The notes below the pieces were generated by a model. That model searched no databases. It was not told the DNA's origin and saw only the letters and a program-made list of their open reading frames with translations. Source: Iamia sp035765045 (GTDB lineage: Bacteria > Actinomycetota > Acidimicrobiia > Acidimicrobiales > Iamiaceae). Taken from it: 9,036 nucleotides of DNA. The DNA is taken from the NCBI GenBank assembly GCA_035765045.1, contig DASTYI010000144.1, positions 1-9,036 of the forward strand, in the 5' to 3' direction. The position numbers were made by a program, and so were the translations under genes. This document shows, one piece after another, positions 1 through 5,620 of the stretch (the stretch's first letter is position 1; every line of letters begins with the position of its first letter).

Positions 1-75
1 GGATCTGATCGCCAGCTCGAGATGGGGGAGGCCCCGGGGGGCGGCGACGGTGTCCCGGGGAAGGTGGGCCGATGA
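1..75 (+). CDS. C-terminal fragment of an unidentified upstream gene (5' end outside window)
   Basis: Frame 1 is open from the window edge and ends at a TGA at 73-75, giving 24 residues that finish in a Gly-rich tail (ending VPGKVGR). Its stop overlaps the rlmB start in an ATGA junction, a typical sign of translational coupling inside an operon. The fragment is too short and too low in complexity to identify. In many actinobacteria and Firmicutes cysS (cysteinyl-tRNA synthetase) lies just upstream of rlmB, so that is the first candidate, but this is context inference only. Frame 2 is also open here but runs on through rlmB as a shadow. Confidence 0.5.
   Translation, partial: GSDRQLEMGEAPGGGDGVPGKVGR
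57..64 (+). promoter_or_regulatory. Ribosome binding site of rlmB
   Basis: GGGGAAGG ends seven bases before ATG 72. It supports this start, and so supports the view that the low-complexity N-terminal tail of RlmB is really translated rather than an annotation artefact. Confidence 0.6.
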
Positions 76-1196
76 GCCGGGGTGGGCCGAAGCGGGGCGG
101 CGCCGGCCGGTCGGCAGGCTCGGGGCGGGGCGTCCCGGGGCGCGGTCCGGCCAAGGGTCGGGGAGGCGCGGGTCGGGGTGGTCCGGGTGGGGGCGGCGGA
201 GCATCCGGCGCGGGCCGGGGTGGCTCGGGTCAGCCCGGTGGCGCGGGGCGGCGGGGCGGTCCGGGTGGGGCCGGTGGGGGCGCGGCCAGAGGTGGGGCCG
301 GTGGGGGCGCGGCCAGGGGTGGTTCGGGTGGGGGCGCGGCTCGAGGGCCGGGGCGTGGTGGGGGCGGGGGACGGCAGGCGCGGGGGCTGGGCGAGGAGCC
401 GGGCGGGGGGTCGGGGCGGAGAGGGCTGGGCGGGGACCAGGTCGAGGGGCGGCAGGCGGTGCGCGAGCTGCTGCTGGCCGGCACCCGCCGGGTCCGGGAG
501 GTGCTGGTCGCCGCCGACCTCGACCGGGCCGACATCGTCGACGACATCCTCCAGCTGGCCGAGGAGGACAGGGTCCCGGTCCAGCGGGTCAGCCGGGCCC
601 GGCTCGACGGGGCCGCCCGGACCGACGCCCCCCAGGGCGTGGTCGCCTTCGCCGCCCCGTTGACCGAGCACGACGTCGACGACCTGGCCTCGGGAAAGGT
701 GCGGGCCACGGCGTCGGGCGACGGGCCCCCGTTCCTGCTGGCCCTCGACGGGCTGACCGACCCGGGCAACCTCGGTGCGGTGCTCCGCTCGGCCTCGGCC
801 GCCGGGGTCACCGGGGTCGTGCTGCCCCGCCACCGGGCCGTCCACGTGACCCCCACGGTGGCCAAGGCGGCGGCTGGGGCGATCGAGCACCTGCCGATGG
901 CCGTGGTCGGCGGGCTCCCGACCGCCCTGGCCCGTCTGCGGGACCAGGGTCTGTGGACCGTCGGCCTCGACGCCGGTGGCGACCGCTCGCTCTGGGAGGT
1001 CGAGGCGACCGACGTCCCCCTCGTGCTGGTGCTGGGGGCCGAGGGCGCCGGGCTCTCCCGGTTGGTCCGCCAGCGCTGCGACCAGGTGGTGGCGATCCCG
1101 ATGGCCGGCCCGCTCGACAGCCTCAACGCGGCGACGGCGGGGGCGCTGGCCTGCTTCGAGGTGGCCCGGCGCCGGGGGCTGGCCCAGGGGGACTAG
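72..1196 (+). CDS. rlmB: TrmH/SpoU-family 23S rRNA (guanosine-2'-O)-methyltransferase RlmB with long Gly/Arg-rich N-terminal extension
   Basis: Predicted to transfer methyl from S-adenosylmethionine to the 2'-O of G2251 in the 23S rRNA P-loop, as family member RlmB does. The 374-residue protein has a substrate-binding domain from about residue 123 (VEGRQAVRELL) to 200, then the SpoU trefoil-knot domain. Motif 1 is LDGLTDPGNLGAVLRSA (225-241, with Asn233 and Arg239). Motif 2 is LVLGAEGAGLSR (319-330, Glu324). Motif 3 is IPMAGPLDSLNAATAGALA (342-360). Usual RlmB length is about 245-320; the excess is residues 1-122, nearly all Gly, Arg, Ala, Pro and Ser, including three 9-residue repeats. The ATG at 72 has a GGGGAAGG ribosome site seven bases upstream, and an in-frame stop at 6-8 blocks any longer start. 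A different target nucleotide within the TrmH family cannot be excluded. Confidence 0.9.
   Translation: MSRGGPKRGGAGRSAGSGRGVPGRGPAKGRGGAGRGGPGGGGGASGAGRGGSGQPGGAGRRGGPGGAGGGAARGGAGGGAARGGSGGGAARGPGRGGGGGRQARGLGEEPGGGSGRRGLGGDQVEGRQAVRELLLAGTRRVREVLVAADLDRADIVDDILQLAEEDRVPVQRVSRARLDGAARTDAPQGVVAFAAPLTEHDVDDLASGKVRATASGDGPPFLLALDGLTDPGNLGAVLRSASAAGVTGVVLPRHRAVHVTPTVAKAAAGAIEHLPMAVVGGLPTALARLRDQGLWTVGLDAGGDRSLWEVEATDVPLVLVLGAEGAGLSRLVRQRCDQVVAIPMAGPLDSLNAATAGALACFEVARRRGLAQGD
264..344 (+). repeat. Three tandem 27-base repeats encoding GGAGGGAAR-type units in RlmB
   Basis: Three consecutive 27-base units encode GGAGGGAAR, GGAGGGAAR and GGSGGGAAR (RlmB residues 65-91). The first two are almost identical in DNA and the third has diverged. 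The strand is extremely G-rich, with many runs of four or more G. Tandem duplication by slippage is the likely origin, so copy number may differ between related strains. Confidence 0.85.
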
Positions 1197-1324
1197 GCCC
1201 CGCCCCACCCCTCGGGCGACGAACACATGTTTCCTGCTAGTACCTCGGGCGTGGCTCCGGCGCTTCGACGGCGGATGTTCCGTTCCTGGTCAGAGGCTAT
1301 TACTCGCGGTATTGCCTGTGATGG

Positions 1325-1330
1325 TTGACA
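1325..1330 (+). promoter_or_regulatory. Possible -35 element of a sigH promoter
   Basis: A perfect TTGACA sits 98 bases before the sigH ATG in the less GC-rich gap. No TANNNT follows at 16-19 bases, so either the -10 is degenerate (around 1348-1356) or the match is chance. Confidence 0.3.
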
Positions 1331-1359
1331 CTCTTGTCGGGCGTGTGGCACAACCTCTC

Positions 1360-1375
1360 TAGTCCGAAAGGACTA
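1360..1375 (+). promoter_or_regulatory. Stem-loop with GAAA tetraloop in the sigH 5' leader
   Basis: TAGTCC, GAAA, GGACTA forms a perfect six-base-pair stem closed by a GNRA-type tetraloop, an especially stable RNA fold. It lies 52 bases upstream of the sigH start and is followed by an unstructured CA-rich stretch. It is not followed by a T-run, so it is not a standard terminator. A role in mRNA stability or control of sigH translation is inference. Confidence 0.5.
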
Positions 1376-1377
1376 CG

Positions 1378-1401
1378 CATCACACCACCCATCACACCAT
1401 C
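1378..1401 (+). repeat. Two tandem 12-base CA-rich repeats in the sigH leader
   Basis: CATCACACCACC is followed at once by CATCACACCATC (11 of 12 identical). The stretch has no G, so it should stay single-stranded in RNA between the tetraloop hairpin and the ribosome site. It could be a protein-binding or ribosome-standby segment, or simply a slippage duplication. Confidence 0.6.
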
Positions 1402-1427
1402 CGCCACCGCACGAAGGAACCACCTCG

Positions 1428-2069
1428 ATGGCTCGCAGCACCGCCCTCACCGCCCGCCCCGACGCCGAGCTGGCCCGCCTCTTCCAGGAGGGTGACGGTG
1501 ACGCCCTCGACGTCCTGCTGGCCCGCTACCGGCGCTTCGCCCGGTCCCGCTCGCGCAGCTACTTCCTGATGGGGGGCGACGCCGACGACCTCGAGCAGGA
1601 GGCGCTGATCGGCCTGTACAAGGCCGTGCGCGACTACTGCCCCGACCACGAGGTCGCGTTCCGCCCGTTCGCCGAGCTGTGCATCACCCGCCAGCTCCTC
1701 AGCGCCATCAAGACGGCCAACCGCCACAAGCACCAGCCCCTCAACACCTCGGTGTCGCTCCACGGCGCCCGGGAGGGGGGCGAGGAGGAGGGCCGCACCC
1801 TCGAGGAGCGGCTCCCGTCGCCGTCGGCCACCGACGACCCGGCCGAGCGCCTCCTCGGCGACGAGCAGGTCGCGGTGCTGGCCGAGGCCATGGCCTCGGA
1901 CCTGTCGGAGCTGGAGATGGAGGTCCTGCGGCTCTACGTCGCCGGTCGCTCCTACGTCGAGATCGCCGACCACGTCGGCCGCCACGCCAAGTCGGTCGAC
2001 AACGCCGTCCAGCGCATCAAGCGCAAGCTCGGTCGCAGCCTGGCCGACTACGAGCTCGCCTCCGCCTGA
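1428..2069 (+). CDS. sigH: Sigma-70 family RNA polymerase sigma factor of the Spo0H/SigH (sigma-30) type
   Basis: Alternative sigma factor that directs RNA polymerase to a specific promoter set. The 213 residues are close to the ~218 of Bacillus SigH and align along their length from memory. Region 2 includes DALDVLLARYRRF (25-37), the -10-recognition core DLEQEALIGLYKAVRDY (54-70), and FAELCITRQLLSAIKTANRHKH (81-102). An acidic, Gly-rich linker spans about 113-145. Region 4 has the helix-turn-helix RSYVEIADHVGRHAKSVDNA (174-193) followed by VQRIKRKL. It lacks the region 1.1 and 3 of housekeeping factors and is unlike the mycobacterial ECF factor also called SigH. In Bacillus this factor drives transition-state and early sporulation genes; here the regulon is unknown. 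The start is supported by GAAGGA nine bases upstream. It converges on the Nudix gene with only six bases between stops. Confidence 0.88.
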   Translation: MARSTALTARPDAELARLFQEGDGDALDVLLARYRRFARSRSRSYFLMGGDADDLEQEALIGLYKAVRDYCPDHEVAFRPFAELCITRQLLSAIKTANRHKHQPLNTSVSLHGAREGGEEEGRTLEERLPSPSATDDPAERLLGDEQVAVLAEAMASDLSELEMEVLRLYVAGRSYVEIADHVGRHAKSVDNAVQRIKRKLGRSLADYELASA

Positions 2070-2075
2070 CGGTCC

Positions 2076-2591
2076 TCAGCGGGCCGGCAACGGGACGACC
2101 CGGCCGGCCAGGTAGTCGTCGACCCGGCGGCGGTGGTCCGCGGCCATGACCTCGGGCACCGCGTCGGGAGCGAACCAGGCGCACTCGCTGACCTCGGTGG
2201 GGTCGAGCCGCAGCGAGCCGGCCACGGTGCCCACGTAGGTGTGGATCAGCAGGTGCCCGCCCCGGGCCGAGCGCTCGACGTAGACCCCGACCAGCCCGGT
2301 GAGGGTCAGGTCGAGCCCCAGCTCCTCGTGGACCTCGCGGACCGCGGCGTCCTCGGGGTGCTCGGCCAGCTCGACGAAGCCCCCCGGCGTCTCCCACGAC
2401 CCGGCGTAGGGCTCGCGGGCCCGGCGCCCGAGGAGGATCCGCCCGGCCTCGTCGTGGATGACCGCCGCGGCGCACGGCGCGTTGCGGACGAAGACCCACC
2501 GGGAGCCGTGCTCGGCGCAGGTGGGCACCCCGGCGGCGTCGTCGGGGCTCGGGGCCCCGCAGCGATCGCAGTGCCGCACGCCGATCGCCAT
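2076..2591 (-). CDS. Nudix hydrolase with N-terminal zinc ribbon
   Basis: Predicted Mg-dependent hydrolase of a nucleoside diphosphate linked to another group (X). The 171-residue protein starts with a small Cys/His zinc-binding segment (Cys8, Cys11, Cys25, His28). A complete Nudix box follows: Gly71, Glu77, then REVHEELGL at 85-93, matching GX5EX7REUXEEXGU exactly. Zinc-ribbon Nudix proteins include NADH pyrophosphatase NudC-like and ADP-ribose/NUDT-like members; I do not see the NudC signature SQPWPFPxS, so the substrate is left open. ATG 2591 is preferred over GTG 2594 because a TATGGT -10 ends six bases upstream, the layout of a leaderless mRNA. It is divergent from fdhD and tail-to-tail with sigH. 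Confidence 0.82.
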   Translation of the reverse strand: MAIGVRHCDRCGAPSPDDAAGVPTCAEHGSRWVFVRNAPCAAAVIHDEAGRILLGRRAREPYAGSWETPGGFVELAEHPEDAAVREVHEELGLDLTLTGLVGVYVERSARGGHLLIHTYVGTVAGSLRLDPTEVSECAWFAPDAVPEVMAADHRRRVDDYLAGRVVPLPAR

Positions 2592-2597
2592 CACCCG

Positions 2598-2603
2598 ACC
2601 ATA
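2598..2603 (-). promoter_or_regulatory. -10 element of a predicted leaderless promoter for the Nudix gene
   Basis: TATGGT on the minus strand ends six bases before ATG 2591, so transcription would begin at or next to the start codon. There is no Shine-Dalgarno sequence between them, which agrees with a leaderless transcript. Confidence 0.5.
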
Positions 2604-2619
2604 CGGGCCCGGAGCCCCG

Positions 2620-2625
2620 TAGCCT
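2620..2625 (+). promoter_or_regulatory. -10 element of a predicted leaderless promoter for fdhD
   Basis: TAGCCT ends seven bases before ATG 2633, placing the expected transcription start on the start codon. No clear -35 is visible; the place where it should lie is taken by the opposing Nudix -10. Confidence 0.5.
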
Positions 2626-2632
2626 GCCGGGC

Positions 2633-3424
2633 ATGGCGCACTCCCGGTCGCGGCGGCTGATGGTCCGCCGGCTCGACGGGGACTCGTCGCGGCGGGCGCC
2701 CGACCAGGTCGCGGTCGAGGAGCCGCTGGAGATCCGGGTCGACGGCCAGGTCGTCACCACCACGATGCGCACGCCCGGCGACGACCACGACCTCGCCGTC
2801 GGCTTCGCCTGGGCCGAGGGCCTGCTCGACGGGGCCCGGCTCGACGGGGTGCGCTCGTGTGGCCTGGGGCTCGACGAGCGGGCCGCCTTCAATGTGGTCG
2901 ACGTGGCCACCGGGGGCACCGCCCGCCCGGTCGTCCCCCGGCTCACCCGCACCACCTCGGCCTGCGGGGTGTGCGGCTCGGCGACGGTCGACGACCTGCT
3001 GGCCCGGCTCCGGCCGCTCGACGGCGGCGTCTCGGTGCCGGTCGAGGTCATGGTCGGCGTGGCCGACGCCGTGCGCCCGGCCCAGGAGCTCTTCGCCGCC
3101 ACCGGCGGGGTCCACGCCGCCGCCGCCTTCCGCCCCGACGGCGAGGTCGTCCTCGTGCGCGAGGACATCGGACGGCACAACGCCGTCGACAAGGTGGTCG
3201 GCCGGTTGCGGGTCGGGGACGCCCTCCCGGCCACCGACCTCGCCCTCTACGTGTCGGGCCGGGCCGGCTTCGAGATCGTCCAGAAGGCCTGGGCCGCCGG
3301 CTTCGGCACCGTCGTCGCCGTCGGCGCCCCCACCAGCCTCGCCGTCGAGGTGGCCCGGACGGCCCGGATCACCCTGGCCGCCTTCCTCCGCCCCGGCGGG
3401 ATCAACCTCTACGCCCCCGACTGA
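2633..3424 (+). CDS. fdhD: Formate dehydrogenase accessory sulfurtransferase FdhD
   Basis: FdhD carries sulfur from the cysteine desulfurase to the molybdenum cofactor, which formate dehydrogenase needs for activity; it acts in the cytoplasm. The 263-residue length fits the family. Visible hallmarks are the early PLEIRVDG strand (31-38), the mobile-loop motif SACGVCG with Cys111 and Cys114 (the CxxC of sulfur transfer), REDIGRHNAVDKVVG (176-190), SGRAGFEIVQKA (208-219) and the closing GGINLY (255-260). No molybdenum enzyme or cofactor gene lies in this window, so the client enzyme must be elsewhere; its presence is implied, not seen. The ATG at 2633 follows a predicted leaderless promoter. 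The last 16 bases overlap the 3' end of the convergent MFS gene. Confidence 0.93.
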   Translation: MAHSRSRRLMVRRLDGDSSRRAPDQVAVEEPLEIRVDGQVVTTTMRTPGDDHDLAVGFAWAEGLLDGARLDGVRSCGLGLDERAAFNVVDVATGGTARPVVPRLTRTTSACGVCGSATVDDLLARLRPLDGGVSVPVEVMVGVADAVRPAQELFAATGGVHAAAAFRPDGEVVLVREDIGRHNAVDKVVGRLRVGDALPATDLALYVSGRAGFEIVQKAWAAGFGTVVAVGAPTSLAVEVARTARITLAAFLRPGGINLYAPD

Positions 3425-4605
3425 CCGGTCCGGCCGACCACCAGCCCGGCCGCCGCGACCAGCAGCGCCGCGCCGAGCAGGGCGGCGGTGCCCGTCGTGG
3501 CCCCGGCGACGGCGGCCAGGGCCAGGCCGAAGACGAGCTCGCCGCCGTTCTCGGCCTGCGACAGCAGCGAGTGGGCCGTGGCCCGGGCCGCGCTCGTCGT
3601 CCGCCGGTTGACCAGGACGGTGGCCGCCACCCGGGCGGTCGGGAAGGCGATGCCCGCCACCAGCACGGTGCCCGCCGCCGCCCACCCCGCTCCCGGGGCG
3701 AGGGCGAACACGACGATGCCCACCGCCCCGACGATCCCGACGGCGAGGTACGACCGGGCGGCCACGCCGACCCCGTCGATCCGGGGCTCGACCACCCGGA
3801 GCACCATCGCCCCGGCGGCCGCGCTGGCCAGGGCCAGGCCGGTGAACCACACGATCGGGTCGAGGTCGGTCGGCAGCCCGAGGTCGAGGATCCGCCGCTG
3901 GAGCAGCCGGCCGAACCCCTCGTGGCCACCGTTGACGAGGGCGGTGGCGACGAGGACGCCGAGCACCACGCCGTCCGACCGGGCCAGGACGCCGCCCGCC
4001 CGCATCGTGCCCGCGGCGGCCGCCCGCCGTCCGCCGGCGGCGGCCGGGACGAAGCCGTCCTCGGGCCAGCGGGCCACGGCCAGGGCGAGCAGCACCATCG
4101 CCGCGCCGGCGACGACGATGGCGACCTCCCGGCCACCGGCCCAGGCCACCACCCCGAACAGGGCCGGCCCGGCGACGGCCCCGATCAGCTCCCGTCGGGC
4201 GGCGGCGACCAGCACCCGGTCGATCCGCCCGGCGTCGTCGAGCTCGTCGGTGATCCAGGCCACGTCGGCCCCGCTGGCCAGCGCCCACCCCAGGCCCCAC
4301 AGGCACTGGGTGGCCACGACCAGCGGGAAGTCGGTGACGAAGGCGGTGGCCAGCATCCCGGTGCCGGTGGCGACCTGGGCCAGGACGACCGCCAGGCGGC
4401 GGCTGACCGTGTCGGCCAGGACCCCGGCCGGCACCTCGGCCACCAGCACGGTCAGGCCCTGGAAGACGCCGACGAGGATCAGCTCGGTGGGCGAGAGCCG
4501 GGCGTCGAGGACGAGGTACACCGAGGTGACGAGCCACCAGCCCCGGGCCAGGGCGGCGCGGAGCAGCGCCCAGCGCAGGTAGCCGGTGACCAGGTCCGAC
4601 GCCAC
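3409..4605 (-). CDS. Major facilitator superfamily transporter, downstream of egtBD
   Basis: Integral membrane transporter of 398 residues with about twelve hydrophobic segments, the normal MFS size. The loop between segments 2 and 3 carries MFS motif A as GVLADTVSRR (61-70). A more polar central loop near residues 182-212 separates the two six-helix halves. The GTG start at 4605 has a strong GGGGAGGT ribosome site (4611-4618) five bases upstream. It is the third gene on the minus strand after egtB and egtD, 67 bases beyond the egtD stop; that gap is GC-rich and foldable and contains TACCGT (4636-4641, minus), a possible internal -10. Substrate is unknown. Position suggests export or uptake of ergothioneine or a related small molecule, but generic drug-efflux is equally possible. 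The 3' end overlaps fdhD by 16 bases. Confidence 0.85.
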   Translation of the reverse strand: MASDLVTGYLRWALLRAALARGWWLVTSVYLVLDARLSPTELILVGVFQGLTVLVAEVPAGVLADTVSRRLAVVLAQVATGTGMLATAFVTDFPLVVATQCLWGLGWALASGADVAWITDELDDAGRIDRVLVAAARRELIGAVAGPALFGVVAWAGGREVAIVVAGAAMVLLALAVARWPEDGFVPAAAGGRRAAAAGTMRAGGVLARSDGVVLGVLVATALVNGGHEGFGRLLQRRILDLGLPTDLDPIVWFTGLALASAAAGAMVLRVVEPRIDGVGVAARSYLAVGIVGAVGIVVFALAPGAGWAAAGTVLVAGIAFPTARVAATVLVNRRTTSAARATAHSLLSQAENGGELVFGLALAAVAGATTGTAALLGAALLVAAAGLVVGRTGQSGA

Positions 4606-4610
4606 CGCTG

Positions 4611-4618
4611 ACCTCCCC
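4611..4618 (-). promoter_or_regulatory. Strong ribosome binding site of the MFS gene
   Basis: GGGGAGGT on the minus strand, five bases before the GTG at 4605. It decides the start and allows independent translation initiation within the egt transcript. Confidence 0.65.
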
Positions 4619-4672
4619 GCTGCGCGCCCGGCGGGACGGTACCGACGCCGGGGCGCCGGGCCGGTGCGGTTT

Positions 4673-5620
4673 TCAGTCGCGGAGGGCGAGGGTGAGGGCG
4701 AAGTCCCCGGCGTCGTCGGTCCAGGTGGTGCTGGCGCCGAACCCGGCCTTGGCCAGCAGCGGGGCGAGGCCGTCGAGCCGGAACTTGGCGCTGATCTCGG
4801 TCTGGATCGACTCGCCGTCGGCGACGGCGACCTCCAGGTTGCAGGCCGGCACCCGCAGGACCTGGGCCCCGACCGAGACGAGGTGCATCTCGATCCGCTC
4901 GCGCTCGGCGTCCCAGCGGGCCTCGTGGCGCCAGCGCCGGAGGTCGGCGTCGGCCCCGAGGTCGCGGTTGAGCACGGCCAGGACGTTCCGGTTGAAGGCG
5001 GCGGTGACGCCGACGGGGTCGTCGTAGGCGGCGAGGAGCCGGTCGACGTCCTTGACCAGGTCGGTGCCGAGGAGGAGGCCGTCGCCGGGGGCGAGGGTGG
5101 CGGCCACCCGGGCCAGGAAGTGACCCTGCTCGTCGGGGGTCAGGTTGCCGATGGTGCCGCCGAGGAAGACGACGAGCCGGCGCCCGCCGGCGGGGATGCG
5201 GTCGAGGTCGTGGAGGAAGTCGCCGGCGATCGGGACGACCTCGACGGCGGGCCGCTCGGCGGCGATGGCGGCGGCGGCCTGCTCGAGCACCTCGACGCTG
5301 ACGTCGAGGGGGACGAAGCGCCGGAGCGTGCCGGCCTCCGAGAAGGCGTCGAGCAGGAGGCGGGTCTTCTCCGAGGTGCCCGAGCCGAGCTCGACGAGGG
5401 TGTCGGCCCCCGAGGCGGCGGCGATCTCGGCGGCCCGGCTGGCGAGGATCGACCGCTCGCGCGCCGTCGGGTAGTACTCGGGCAGCCGGGTGATGGCGTC
5501 GAACAGGACGCTGCCGAGGTCGTCGTAGAACCACCTGGGTGAGAGCCAGCGCTGGGGCTGGTCGCGCAGGGTGCGGCCGACGTTGTCGGCCATCGACTCG
5601 CGTGCGCCGGGCTCGGTCAC
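4673..5620 (-). CDS. egtD: L-histidine N-alpha-methyltransferase EgtD (ergothioneine biosynthesis)
   Basis: Makes hercynine (trimethylhistidine) from histidine and three S-adenosylmethionine molecules, the first committed step to ergothioneine. The protein is 315 residues against about 321 in mycobacteria. Motifs in order: WFYDDLGSVLFDAITRLPEY (30-49), the SAM site LVELGSGTSEKTR (75-87), PLDVS (104-108), FLGGTIGNL (152-160), GTDLVKD (185-191), AAYDDPVGVTAAFNRN (197-212) and TEISAKFR (274-281). From memory of Mycobacterium smegmatis EgtD, its histidine-binding residues Tyr56, Asn166, Tyr206, Glu282 and Ser284 correspond to Tyr49, Asn159, Tyr199, Glu275 and Ser277, a constant offset of seven. 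The GTG start at 5620 shares a GTGA overlap with the egtB stop, implying coupling; ATG 5593 is an alternative nine codons later. Confidence 0.92.
   Translation of the reverse strand: MTEPGARESMADNVGRTLRDQPQRWLSPRWFYDDLGSVLFDAITRLPEYYPTARERSILASRAAEIAAASGADTLVELGSGTSEKTRLLLDAFSEAGTLRRFVPLDVSVEVLEQAAAAIAAERPAVEVVPIAGDFLHDLDRIPAGGRRLVVFLGGTIGNLTPDEQGHFLARVAATLAPGDGLLLGTDLVKDVDRLLAAYDDPVGVTAAFNRNVLAVLNRDLGADADLRRWRHEARWDAERERIEMHLVSVGAQVLRVPACNLEVAVADGESIQTEISAKFRLDGLAPLLAKAGFGASTTWTDDAGDFALTLALRD

Larger units (their letters stand above)
1197..1427 (+). other. Intergenic leader region between rlmB and sigH
   Basis: This 231-base gap is visibly less GC-rich than the genes beside it, which suggests a promoter region. 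It contains a consensus-like -35 hexamer TTGACA at 1325-1330 without a convincing -10 at the usual distance (nearest TCTAGT at 1358-1363, too far). After that come a tetraloop hairpin at 1360-1375, a G-poor CA-rich tandem repeat at 1378-1401, and the sigH ribosome site GAAGGA at 1413-1418, nine bases from the ATG. I see no small gene and no rho-independent terminator for rlmB. A dedicated sigH promoter is likely, but the exact start point is not readable. Confidence 0.5.

Noticed and set aside
50..1240. Long Arg/Gly-rich open frame (396 codons) on the plus strand overlapping rlmB
   Set aside because: It is a shadow of rlmB in the next frame, kept open by the extreme GC content. The rlmB frame carries all three SpoU motifs; this one carries none.
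2591..4537. 648-codon minus-strand open frame across fdhD and the MFS gene
   Set aside because: Only Arg/Gly/Pro-rich low-complexity translation with no domain. It overlaps fdhD and the MFS gene, which have clear family motifs.
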